A DNA stretch of 55,806 nucleotides, from the NCBI GenBank assembly GCA_037443205.1, contig JBBIOU010000023.1:1-55806 (forward strand), given 5' to 3'. Source of the DNA: JBBIOU01 sp037443205 (GTDB lineage Bacteria > Bacteroidota > Bacteroidia > Flavobacteriales_D > UBA2798). Made by a program: the position numbers and the translations under genes. Below are positions 1 through 8,243 of the stretch, piece after piece; positions within the stretch are counted from its first letter, which is position 1; each line of letters begins with the position of its first letter. The notes under the pieces are model-generated. The model made no database searches, was not told the DNA's origin, and saw only the letters and a list, made by a program, of their open reading frames with translations.

Positions 1-153
1 GTAATAGAGGGATTAACCAGTAGCCAGGCATATTTATTAGAACGGAAATTAAAAGCGATGAAATCCAAAAAATATTACGAGAACTTAAAAAAATATCCTG
101 AAATGCGGCAAAGGGTAATTAATGAAATAAAGTCGCTGGTTCGACCCCGATAG
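1..153 (+). CDS. GIY-YIG nuclease family protein, 3' part only (copy A)
   Basis: The reading frame is open from the first base and ends at TAG 151-153; the N-terminal half lies outside the window. Bases 1-127 are identical to 366-492 of the complete neighbouring copy, so this is the C-terminal half of the same small GIY-YIG protein, from the ...VIEGLTSSQ region to ...RVINE. After that point the two copies diverge: this one continues IKSLVRPR and its last codons read into a tRNA-like T-arm sequence, with the stop codon falling inside an 18-bp palindrome. Whether the 5' half is intact cannot be seen. The perfect identity implies a recent tandem duplication or ongoing gene conversion. Confidence 0.75.
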   Translation, partial: VIEGLTSSQAYLLERKLKAMKSKKYYENLKKYPEMRQRVINEIKSLVRPR

Positions 154-176
154 CTATCGGGGCAGCCCGGGGAGCA
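131..176 (+). other. tRNA 3'-end mimic (T-arm plus acceptor strand) interrupted by a palindrome
   Basis: The sequence reads GCTGG-TTCGA, then an 18-bp palindrome, then CAGC and CCGGGGAGCA. GCTGG-TTCGA is the 5' strand and loop of a tRNA T-arm, and CAGC followed by CCGGGGAGCA looks like its 3' strand and acceptor end. No D-arm, anticodon arm or 5' acceptor strand is present, so it cannot be a functional tRNA. It overlaps the last codons of GIY-YIG copy A. The parent tRNA isotype cannot be fixed from this piece. Confidence 0.55.
145..162. repeat. 18-bp perfect palindrome CCCCGATAGCTATCGGGG
   Basis: This is a perfect 18-bp palindrome placed directly after TTCGA in the tRNA-like tail. A near copy with one changed base lies at 7058-7075 in the corresponding place of a tRNA-Leu remnant, and a shorter degenerate relative lies at 6947-6962. 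Confidence 0.85.
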
Positions 177-177
177 G

Positions 178-209
178 AGCCTAATCAACAAAATGGTTAG
201 GCTTTTTTT
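178..209 (+). terminator. Rho-independent terminator directly before the GIY-YIG start codon
   Basis: AGCCTAATC pairs with GGTTAGGCT (9 bp with one G-U pair) around an 8-base AACAAAAT loop, followed by a run of T. The T-run ends right at the ATG of the next gene at 210. It should end transcription through the tRNA-like tail and copy A, leaving copy B without an obvious leader or promoter of its own. Confidence 0.75.
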
Positions 210-509
210 ATGTCAGTTTTTTGTGTCTATATCATTTATTCTAAAAAGCTAAACAGATTTTATGTTGGCACTACCGACAATTTTACTGTTCGATTGATGG
301 AGCATAACACACCACGAGCGTTTGATGCATTTACTTCGCGTGGCATACCTTGGCAAGAGTATTTGGTAATAGAGGGATTAACCAGTAGCCAGGCATATTT
401 ATTAGAACGGAAATTAAAAGCGATGAAATCCAAAAAATATTACGAGAACTTAAAAAAATATCCTGAAATGCGGCAAAGGGTAATTAATGAAAGATGTTTG
501 TCTGTATAG
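210..509 (+). CDS. GIY-YIG nuclease family protein (complete copy B, 99 aa)
   Basis: This is a small single-domain protein of the UvrC/Slx1-like GIY-YIG superfamily. The signature CVYIIYSKK...FYVGTT covers residues about 5-22, with the two GIY-YIG half motifs degraded to VYI and YVG. EH at residues 31-32 is a candidate for the conserved Arg/His region, and LLERKLKAMKSKKYYENL carries the family's second conserved block with the expected Glu. Ninety-nine residues is typical for this family, which is common and often multicopy in Bacteroidota. The predicted role is a DNA nuclease or a remnant of a homing-type element; the actual substrate is unknown. The ATG abuts a terminator and a tRNA-like tail. 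The C-terminus (RCLSV) differs from copy A, so the duplication boundary lies inside the gene. Confidence 0.85.
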   Translation: MSVFCVYIIYSKKLNRFYVGTTDNFTVRLMEHNTPRAFDAFTSRGIPWQEYLVIEGLTSSQAYLLERKLKAMKSKKYYENLKKYPEMRQRVINERCLSV

Positions 510-644
510 CCGTAAAATTTAAAATTTATTTGTAATATTGTTTAGCTGAACAGGTTGTTTATTTAAAAAATTTTTACATTCGTTTTGAACTTTAAACAAA
601 ATAACTTGTACAGAGGCAAGTGAATTCTTAATCAGAAAAACAGT

Positions 645-3600
645 ATGAAATATAAAATAAAACAACCTATGCTTAAACCTAAGTATTATTTATTGCTTGC
701 ACTTTTATTAGCGCTTACATTCAGTTCATTAAGTTTTATCAATCATAAACCAATAAAAAAATATGTGGCTATGCACGAAGATAAACTAATTGTTTTACCT
801 CATGGTAACGATTACAAAAAAGAATGGGCAAAAGTTGACTCTTTAGATAATAAAGGTTTGCCTAAATCTGCTTTAGAGGTTGTAAAAACAATTTATCAAA
901 AAGCAAAAGCCGAAAAAAATACCAATCAGATAATTAAATCGGTTATTTATACGATAAAATATAACACTTATCTGGTTGAAGACGATTATGTAATTGCCCT
1001 TAGTGAACTAAATAAAATGGCTCTTGAATTAGAATCCCCTCACAAACAATTGGTTCATTCAATGATTGCCGAAGTATATTGGGGTTATTATCAAAGTAAC
1101 CGTTGGAAGTTTATGAACCGTAGCGCTACGGTGCAGTTTAAAAATGATGATGTACGAACATGGGACCTGAAAAAACTTGCAGAACATGTTACCTACAACT
1201 ATATATTGTCGCTTAGCAATGACCGTCTTACAAAAACTATTTCCATTGAATCATATACGCCTATACTGGAAGATAAGGTTAGTATTGACCGTAAGCTGCG
1301 TCCCACTTTATACGATTTTTTGGCACACCGAGCGGTAGATTTTTTTATGAATACCGAATATGATGTTACCAAACCTGCATATACTTTTCGAATAGATAAA
1401 CCCGAATACCTGAGCGATGTGAATCAGTTTATAAATCTCAATTTGCAAAATAAAGATAGTCTTTCAACCAAATATTTTGCTTTATATATTATGCAAGACT
1501 TGTTGGGATTTCATTTACAGGACAAAGACCCGGAAGCGCTGGTAGATATAGATTTAAAAAGACTTAGTTTTGTTCGTACACATGCGCAATTTGAAAATAA
1601 AGATTCCTTATATTATAAAACCCTACAAACTTTAAAAAATCGTTATGAAAGCAATAAGGTAAGCGCACAAATAGATTATAAAATTGCGCTTATACACACT
1701 GCCCGGGCTGCTTTATATAATCCGGTTTTTTCTAACGATTACCAATGGGAAAATAAAATTGCACTTCAAATATGCGATGAAGCAATAAAAAAATTCCCGG
1801 GTAGCTTTGGAGCCAACGAATGTTTGTCTCTTAAAAATGAAATTTTAAACAAATCCCTGGAAATTAAAACAGAAGAAGTTGTATTACCAAATAAACCTAA
1901 TAAAGCCTTAGTAAGTGCTAAAAATGTTTCCTCCCTGTATTTAAGAATTATTAAGCCCGGTTGGGACTTTAATCGCAAGCAATTTGATTCTGATGAAAAA
2001 TATATGAAACATATTTTATCGGAAAAACCAATATACGAATGGGAAGTTAATTTAAAAGACGAGCAAGACTTTCAATTGCATAAAATGGAAATAAAATTAC
2101 CCGCACTTGATTTAGGTTATTATATTTTAATTGCATCTCCTACTAAAGACTTTAGATTGGTAAATAATATTGTTACTTACCAGGGTATTGGAGTGAGCAA
2201 TATTAGTTTTTTAGAAAGGCAACAAAATTATAATGAACAAAAACAAGAGTTTATTGTATTGCACAGAGAAACAGGAGAACCAATAAAAAATGCCAAAGTA
2301 CAAATCATTCAACGCGAGTACAATTACAAAACCTACAGGTACGAATCCAAAAAAGCCGAATTAATTACCACCGATGAAAACGGTATGTTTAATATACCCT
2401 CTCCAAAAAGCGATTACCGCTATTTTAGTTTTCAAATATATAACGGTAACGACCGCCTGAATACCGATAAAGAATATTATCATTATCGAAACTATGCAAG
2501 CAATAAATATGATATTACCGAAACGCACTTCTTTACCGACAGGGCAATTTATCGTCCCGAACAAACAATTTACTTTAAGGGAATAAAAATATCTTCAAAT
2601 GCCGAAAGAACCAATCCGCAATTGATTAAAAACAGCCGGGTAACCGTTACATTATATGATTATAATTCGCAGGTTGTGGCCGAACAAGAATTACAAACAA
2701 ACGAGTATGGCTCTTTCAGTGGCTCTTTTACGGCACCTCAGGGCGTAGTTACCGGACAAATGTATATCAGTGACGGATATGGAAATAAATATTTTTCGGT
2801 TGAAGAATACAAACGCCCCAAGTTTGAAGTAAAATTCGAACCCGTTGAAGGTACGTATAAGTTGGGCGAAAAGATAAATGTTAAAGGCAAAGCTATGGCT
2901 TATGCCGGATCTAATATTGACGGGGCTAAAGTTACTTACCGCGTTGTGCGTAAAACTTACTTCCCTTATCGTTGGTGGTGGGGGTGGAATTATGACCGTT
3001 GGTCAAACAACGCAATGGAAATAACAAACGGTGAAATTCTAACAAAAGAAGACGGAACTTTTGATATTGACTTTACGGCCATTGCCGATAAACAGGTACC
3101 TGAAAAATACAAACCATCCTTTGCTTTTACTGTATATGCAGAAGTTACTGATATCAACGGAGAAACCCACAGCGCCTCTACAACGGTTAACGTAGGATAC
3201 AACGCAATGCTTTTATCAGTTAATATTCCACAAGATTTATCACAAAATCATAGAAATAAATTTCCAATTTCAGCTACTAATCTCAACTATCGCCCTGTTA
3301 ACGTAAATGGGCGGATAAGTATATATAAATTAAAATCTCCGACAAGTTATTTTGTTGCGCGCAAATGGGATCAACCCGACAAACACGAACTCAGCAGAGA
3401 AGAATATTACAAGTTGTTTCCGAACGAAATGTATGCCGATGAAAACAATAAAACAAAATGGCCGAAAGACAAAAAAGTTTTTGAAATGTTTTTTGACACC
3501 AAGCAAAAAGATTCGATCAGCTTAACTGACCTCTCAAAATGGGAAACCGGTGAGTATGTTATGGAAGCTACATGCACCGACTCATTTGGAGAGGAAGTAA

Positions 3601-6600
3601 AAGACATCCGGTATTTTAATTTGTACGCAGAAAAATCAGGCAGTATGACGCAAATGAGCGACTGGTGGAACACAAATATTAAAAACTATTGTGAGCCAGG
3701 AGAAAACACACAATTTATCATCGGTACTAAAATGAAAAATGTTATTGCGCTTTATGAAATAGAGCACAGAGGTGAAATTGTTAAACGCGAATGGATTAAC
3801 CTGAATAACGAGCAAAAACTCATGCAGATAGCCGTAGAAGAAAAACACAGAGGTAATTTTAGCGCACAACTAGTTTTTGTAAGAGATAATAGATTTTACA
3901 ATTACCAACACTATATTTCAGTACCTTATACAAACAAGCAGATTGACATAGAGTTTAGCACATTTAGAAATAAACTGTTGCCGGGTGAAAAAGAAGAGTG
4001 GAAACTAAAACTAAAAGGTAAAAAAGGAGAAAAAGTAGCAGCAGAAATGTTGCTTGCTATGTATGATGCCTCTCTGGATGCCTTCGCTGCTAATAGTTTT
4101 TATATGCATTTATATGGTAGTTTTTATGCCCGCAATAGCTGGTATGCTAATACATTATTCGGAATCAGAAAAAATCATCAATGGAATAGTGAGTGGAATA
4201 CTTATGTAGCTTTACCCTACCGCTATTACGATAAATTAAACTGGTTTGGATATAGTACTTACTATTACAATTATGGCGGAACATATAAAAATTTTAAATA
4301 CCGTAGCAGAAATGGCCATGATGATCTTGATTATGGTTATGTAACAAATTCAATGTCTGAAGAAGCTGATTCAGAAATGAAGCCCGGCAATACAACCCGA
4401 ACAGCATCACCACAAAAAGAATCAGCAAAATCAGCGGAAGCGTTTGCAGTGCATATACCATCTAAAGATAAAAACCAAGAAAAATTTGAGGAGAATGAAG
4501 ATAAAAATGTTTCATCCGGCAAGGGAAATAAAAAAGGAGGAGATGATTTAAGTAATGTTAAAGCACGAAGCAACTTAAATGAAACAGCCTTCTTTTATCC
4601 GCATTTAGAAACAGATACCGAAGGTAATATATTGGTAAAATTTACCGCCCCCGAAGCGCTTACACGCTGGAAAATTATTGGTATAGCACATACGCCCGAT
4701 TTAAAAACAGGCACTGTAGAAAAGGAACTCATCACCCAAAAAGAATTGATGGTATTACCCAATATGCCTCGATTTTTACGCGAGAATGATAAAATACATT
4801 TAGTTACCAAAATATCAAACATATCAGAAAAAGATTTATCCGGCACTGCACAATTGTTTTTATTTGATGCAATAAGCATGAAACCCTTAGACGAACAATT
4901 TGCAAATAAAAATGCACAAAAAACATTTACCGTAAAAAAATCACAAAGCGTACCGATAAGCTGGGAATTAACTATACCTGCCGGCATTGAAGCAGTTGCT
5001 TATAAAGTAGTGGCTAAAGCCGGAAACTTTAGCGATGGAGAAGAATCCGTGCTTCCGGTGCTTACCAACAGCATGTTGGTTACCGAATCAATGCCCTTAC
5101 CTATTCGTAAAAAAGGCAGTAAAACTTTTACCTTTGATAAATTAATAAACAATCAATCTACTACTTTACGCCATCATAAATTAACTTTAGAATTTACCTC
5201 TAACCCTGCTTGGTATGCTATACAGGCATTACCCTATATGATGGAATATCCTTATGAGTGTGCCGAACAAACCTTTAGTCGTTATTACGCCAATTCTATT
5301 GCTCATCATATTGTAAACTCATCACCTAAGATAAAAGCAGTATTCGACACTTGGAAACAAACAAGTCCCGAAGCATTTTTATCTAATCTGGAAAAAAATC
5401 AGGAATTAAAAGAATTAATGCTGCAAGAAACACCTTGGGTATTGGATGCTAAAGACGAAAACGAACGTAAAAAGCGAGTTGCCTTGTTATTCGATTTAAA
5501 CCGCATGAGCAATGAACTGGAACGAGCCATAAACAAGTTGCAAAAAATGCAGGTATCTAACGGTGCATGGCCATGGTTTCCCGGTATGCCCGAAAGCCGC
5601 TATATTACTCAACATATTGCCACAGGAATGGGGCATTTGGATAAATTAGGTATTACAACTGTTCGATCAAACAGCGATGTTTGGCAAATGCTGCAAAAAG
5701 CAATTAAGTATTTAGATCATAAATTAGTTGAAGATTACTTATATATTAAACGACATTATAAAAATTATAAAGAAAAACAATATATAGGATATTTTGAAAT
5801 ACAATATTTATATATGCGTTCTTATTACAGAGATATAAAAATAGATGGAACCCTGAAGGAAGCTGTGCAATATTATCGCGATCAGGCAACTAAATACTGG
5901 TTAAACTTTAATCTGTATGCGCAAGGTATGATTGCCTTGGCAGCACATCGCATGGAGATGAATAAACTGGCTGCAGACATAGTTAAATCCATACGCGAAA
6001 AATCTATTACAAGCGAAGAAATGGGCATGTACTGGAAAGATAATGTAGTTGGTTATTCATGGTACGAAGCGCCTATTGAAACACATGCTTTAATGATAGA
6101 AATGTTTGATGAAGTAGCAAACGACAACATTGCGGTAGAAGATTTAAAAGCCTGGTTGCTGAAAAATAAACAAACTAACGACTGGAAAACTACCAAAGCA
6201 ACAGCAGAAGCTTGCTACGCATTATTACTCAGAGGTGTTAATCAATTGCTTGATGATGAACCCGTAGAAATTAAACTGGGTAACAATATAATTGATCCTA
6301 AAAAATCAGGAATTAAAACCGAAGCAGGAACAGGTTATTTTAAAACATCGTGGAATGGCAATGATATAAAACCCGATATGGGAAAAGTAACGCTTACGAA
6401 ACAAAAAGACGGAGTAGCATGGGGAGGCTTATACTGGCAGTATTTTGAACAATTAGATAAAATAACTCCGCACAGTACCCCGCTAAAGATTAATAAAAAG
6501 TTATTTGTAGTTAAAAATTCGGATACCGGCCCGGTTATTACACCTATAGGTGATAACACCCAATTACAACCCGGTGATAAAATTCGTGTACGCATAGAAT

Positions 6601-6905
6601 TGCGCGTTGACAGAGAAATGGAATATGTACACATGAAAGATATGCGTGCCAGCGGATTGGAGCCTGTTAATGTATTTTCGCGCTACAAATGGCAAGATGG
6701 ATTAGGTTATTATGAAAGCACCAAAGATGCTGCTACTAATTTTTTCTTTGAATATTTACCAAAAGGAACACATGTGTTTGAATACGATTTATTTGTTACA
6801 CATACAGGAAACTTTTCGAATGGCATTACTACCATACAATGTATGTATGCACCTGAGTTTACCTCACATTCAGAAGGTATCAGACTGAATATAATCGGAA
6901 AATAA
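645..6905 (+). CDS. Alpha-2-macroglobulin family protein with intact thioester motif
   Basis: This 2086-residue protein begins with a hydrophobic signal segment or anchor at about residues 12-31. The MG2-type signature TDRAIYRPEQ starts near residue 631, a charged low-complexity bait-like stretch covers about 1240-1305, and ARSNLNETAFFYPHL, typical of the Bacteroidota branch, follows near 1307. The thioester motif CAEQ lies at residues 1539-1542, so both Cys1539 and Gln1542 needed for the internal thioester are present. The C-terminal half holds the alpha-helical thioester domain and a receptor-binding-like end. Bacterial homologues trap foreign proteases at the cell surface or periplasm. In many genomes the partner is penicillin-binding protein PbpC, but no pbpC lies next to it here. 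The gene appears monocistronic, followed by a tRNA and repeats. ATG 645 leads straight into the signal segment. Confidence 0.9.
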   Translation: MKYKIKQPMLKPKYYLLLALLLALTFSSLSFINHKPIKKYVAMHEDKLIVLPHGNDYKKEWAKVDSLDNKGLPKSALEVVKTIYQKAKAEKNTNQIIKSVIYTIKYNTYLVEDDYVIALSELNKMALELESPHKQLVHSMIAEVYWGYYQSNRWKFMNRSATVQFKNDDVRTWDLKKLAEHVTYNYILSLSNDRLTKTISIESYTPILEDKVSIDRKLRPTLYDFLAHRAVDFFMNTEYDVTKPAYTFRIDKPEYLSDVNQFINLNLQNKDSLSTKYFALYIMQDLLGFHLQDKDPEALVDIDLKRLSFVRTHAQFENKDSLYYKTLQTLKNRYESNKVSAQIDYKIALIHTARAALYNPVFSNDYQWENKIALQICDEAIKKFPGSFGANECLSLKNEILNKSLEIKTEEVVLPNKPNKALVSAKNVSSLYLRIIKPGWDFNRKQFDSDEKYMKHILSEKPIYEWEVNLKDEQDFQLHKMEIKLPALDLGYYILIASPTKDFRLVNNIVTYQGIGVSNISFLERQQNYNEQKQEFIVLHRETGEPIKNAKVQIIQREYNYKTYRYESKKAELITTDENGMFNIPSPKSDYRYFSFQIYNGNDRLNTDKEYYHYRNYASNKYDITETHFFTDRAIYRPEQTIYFKGIKISSNAERTNPQLIKNSRVTVTLYDYNSQVVAEQELQTNEYGSFSGSFTAPQGVVTGQMYISDGYGNKYFSVEEYKRPKFEVKFEPVEGTYKLGEKINVKGKAMAYAGSNIDGAKVTYRVVRKTYFPYRWWWGWNYDRWSNNAMEITNGEILTKEDGTFDIDFTAIADKQVPEKYKPSFAFTVYAEVTDINGETHSASTTVNVGYNAMLLSVNIPQDLSQNHRNKFPISATNLNYRPVNVNGRISIYKLKSPTSYFVARKWDQPDKHELSREEYYKLFPNEMYADENNKTKWPKDKKVFEMFFDTKQKDSISLTDLSKWETGEYVMEATCTDSFGEEVKDIRYFNLYAEKSGSMTQMSDWWNTNIKNYCEPGENTQFIIGTKMKNVIALYEIEHRGEIVKREWINLNNEQKLMQIAVEEKHRGNFSAQLVFVRDNRFYNYQHYISVPYTNKQIDIEFSTFRNKLLPGEKEEWKLKLKGKKGEKVAAEMLLAMYDASLDAFAANSFYMHLYGSFYARNSWYANTLFGIRKNHQWNSEWNTYVALPYRYYDKLNWFGYSTYYYNYGGTYKNFKYRSRNGHDDLDYGYVTNSMSEEADSEMKPGNTTRTASPQKESAKSAEAFAVHIPSKDKNQEKFEENEDKNVSSGKGNKKGGDDLSNVKARSNLNETAFFYPHLETDTEGNILVKFTAPEALTRWKIIGIAHTPDLKTGTVEKELITQKELMVLPNMPRFLRENDKIHLVTKISNISEKDLSGTAQLFLFDAISMKPLDEQFANKNAQKTFTVKKSQSVPISWELTIPAGIEAVAYKVVAKAGNFSDGEESVLPVLTNSMLVTESMPLPIRKKGSKTFTFDKLINNQSTTLRHHKLTLEFTSNPAWYAIQALPYMMEYPYECAEQTFSRYYANSIAHHIVNSSPKIKAVFDTWKQTSPEAFLSNLEKNQELKELMLQETPWVLDAKDENERKKRVALLFDLNRMSNELERAINKLQKMQVSNGAWPWFPGMPESRYITQHIATGMGHLDKLGITTVRSNSDVWQMLQKAIKYLDHKLVEDYLYIKRHYKNYKEKQYIGYFEIQYLYMRSYYRDIKIDGTLKEAVQYYRDQATKYWLNFNLYAQGMIALAAHRMEMNKLAADIVKSIREKSITSEEMGMYWKDNVVGYSWYEAPIETHALMIEMFDEVANDNIAVEDLKAWLLKNKQTNDWKTTKATAEACYALLLRGVNQLLDDEPVEIKLGNNIIDPKKSGIKTEAGTGYFKTSWNGNDIKPDMGKVTLTKQKDGVAWGGLYWQYFEQLDKITPHSTPLKINKKLFVVKNSDTGPVITPIGDNTQLQPGDKIRVRIELRVDREMEYVHMKDMRASGLEPVNVFSRYKWQDGLGYYESTKDAATNFFFEYLPKGTHVFEYDLFVTHTGNFSNGITTIQCMYAPEFTSHSEGIRLNIIGK

Positions 6906-6946
6906 AGCCACATCAAACTTGTGTAGCCATTGTTTAGATGAAATCC

Positions 6947-6962
6947 CCCCATAGCAATGGGG
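6947..6962. repeat. Degenerate palindrome CCCCATAGCAATGGGG
   Basis: Six-base arms CCCCAT/ATGGGG surround AGCA. It resembles the 18-bp palindrome of 145-162 and 7058-7075 with one base lost from each arm. Like them, on the minus strand it follows a TCGA preceded by a G-run, the remains of a T-loop. Confidence 0.5.
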
Positions 6963-6963
6963 T

Positions 6964-7172
6964 CGACCCCCCATGATGAATATAACATCTCTGAATTAAT
7001 TTTTCATCTGTAATATTATAATGCTGAAAAGTAGATGTTATTTTGTGCGGGCGGAGGCCCCGATAGCCATCGGGGTCGAACCCCCCATGATGAATATAAC
7101 ATCTCTGAATTAATTCTTCATCTGTAATATTATAATGCTGAAAAGTAGATGTTATTTTGTGCGGGCGGAGGG
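6964..7172. repeat. Tandem repeat, period 114 bp, covering the tRNA-Leu 3' flank
   Basis: The segment 6973-7057 recurs at 7087-7171 with a single mismatch (T/C in the AATTAATT(T/C)TTCATC stretch). Each unit contains the sequence downstream of tRNA-Leu, including the inverted pair TAACATCT...AGATGTTA, and the last about 12 bases of the tRNA itself. The units are separated by the palindrome and a C-rich T-arm remnant. The stretch 6906-7159 holds no gene. Confidence 0.85.
7046..7086 (-). other. tRNA-Leu 3'-end remnant interrupted by a palindrome
   Basis: Read on the minus strand this is GGGGGG-TTCGA, an 18-bp near-palindrome (7058-7075), then CCTCCGCCCGCA, matching the intact tRNA-Leu at 7160-7184. 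In the intact gene only GTC lies between TTCGA and CCTCCGCCC. The remnant has no anticodon or D-arm and cannot be functional. Confidence 0.75.
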
Positions 7173-7241
7173 ACTCGAACCCCCATGCCGTGAAGCGCTA
7201 GATCCTAAGTCTAGTGCGTCTACCAATTTCGCCACGCCCGC
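7160..7241 (-). tRNA. tRNA-Leu (anticodon UAG)
   Basis: The acceptor stem GCGGGCG/CGCCCGC is perfect. A D-arm with AAATTGGTAGAC follows, then the anticodon stem CTAGA/TCTAG with loop CTTAGGA, giving anticodon TAG, which reads CUA leucine codons. A long class II variable arm (CGCTTCACGGCA region) fits leucine, and the T-arm loop is TTCGAGT. The discriminator base is A and the CCA tail is not encoded. Length is 82 nt. It lies between repeat remnants of its own 3' end and the lipoprotein gene on the same strand. Confidence 0.95.
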
Positions 7242-7343
7242 TCAAATCATTTAATGAACAAATATCTATTGATTTATTAATAGATAACAGAGTGCAAAAG
7301 TATAAAAAGTATTTTAATTAACAAAACAATCCTAAGCAGTCAT

Positions 7344-8228
7344 TTAGCCGCCATAATCGCAGTTTTTATGTTCGCAATCGGTTTGTATTTTGTTATCATT
7401 ATTTAAAAATTCGGATTTGCGTTTTTCCAACTCGTATTTTTCATCATTAGTTAGTTTAACCGATTGAATAATATCTTCTATTTCAGTTATTATTTTTTCG
7501 GGGGTATTCATATATGCTGTATGTTCTTTAATATCTATCATTATAGCTTCACGGATGGTAACAATTTCAGTATTAAAAATATTTGTTTGTTTTTGTATTG
7601 CTTCTAAAGTTTTTAAAATTTTAGCATGTTGTCCACTGCCTAATAAACTGCCTCCGCCATAATCCCACATACCTCTAAAATAGTTTGAATAAAGCGTACT
7701 TACATGTCCTTCTTCTCCGTACGTTTCAAGCATTAATTTAAAATATTTATCATCATTAGTGCCAATAGTAGATTTTGCTTTATCGTATAGCAGCGCAAAA
7801 TTTTTTCTAAATCCGGGTGAAGTACATTCTGCAAAACAGCTTGGGCTTAAGCCACAGAGCCATGGTTGTGTTGTGTCATTTTCGTGCACAAAAGCATCTA
7901 TGGCATGATAAAATTTGTCATCACTTAATTGCTCTACCTTGGTTTGTAAGTTTAAGGCTATTTTATTTCCTGTTTCTATTGATTTAAAATAAAATTTTGC
8001 CAAATCATCTTCTGTTTTAATGTTAAACCATTCGTCATACATGGCAGTTAATATATTTATATCAGCTTCGTTAAAATGATTTTGCCAGATATTAATTACC
8101 CATGCAGGAACAGTTTTATCTGACTTAAGTGTATCTGTTTTAATATCGCTCTCCAGGTGGTTTGTTTCTTTTTTTACGCTACAAGCATGCAAGCCAAGAA
8201 TAAATAAAAATTGCGCAATAATTTTCAT
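7344..8228 (-). CDS. Predicted lipoprotein of unknown function
   Basis: This 294-residue protein starts with a short hydrophobic signal ending in the lipobox LHAC (Cys16), so it should be lipidated and anchored in the outer or inner membrane. The rest is soluble, mostly helical and charged, with a cluster of cysteines near the middle (LCGLSPSCFAECTSPGF) and two at the C-terminus (DCEHKNCDYGG). I do not recognise a named domain. It lies 15 bp downstream of the exonuclease III gene on the same strand, so the two may be co-transcribed, although nothing in the sequence ties it to DNA repair. Confidence 0.75.
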   Translation of the reverse strand: MKIIAQFLFILGLHACSVKKETNHLESDIKTDTLKSDKTVPAWVINIWQNHFNEADINILTAMYDEWFNIKTEDDLAKFYFKSIETGNKIALNLQTKVEQLSDDKFYHAIDAFVHENDTTQPWLCGLSPSCFAECTSPGFRKNFALLYDKAKSTIGTNDDKYFKLMLETYGEEGHVSTLYSNYFRGMWDYGGGSLLGSGQHAKILKTLEAIQKQTNIFNTEIVTIREAIMIDIKEHTAYMNTPEKIITEIEDIIQSVKLTNDEKYELEKRKSEFLNNDNKIQTDCEHKNCDYGG

Positions 8229-8243
8229 AAACTTCGAAATAGG

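Larger units (their letters stand above)
1..492. repeat. 127-bp perfect direct repeat (1-127 and 366-492)
   Basis: Bases 1-127 and 366-492 match without a mismatch, at an offset of 365 bp. The repeat covers the 3' half of the GIY-YIG gene and breaks off within its last codons. Because copy A is cut by the window edge, the true repeat unit is probably the whole 365-bp cassette: gene, tRNA-like tail and terminator. Confidence 0.9.

Noticed and set aside
4337..4987. Long minus-strand open frames inside the alpha-2-macroglobulin gene and similar antisense frames elsewhere
   Set aside because: They mirror the codons of strong genes on the other strand and lack protein features of their own.
6945..7171. 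CRISPR array reading of the 114-bp repeats near tRNA-Leu
   Set aside because: There are only two units, no unique spacers between short repeats and no cas genes; the repeat is a tandem duplication of the tRNA flank.
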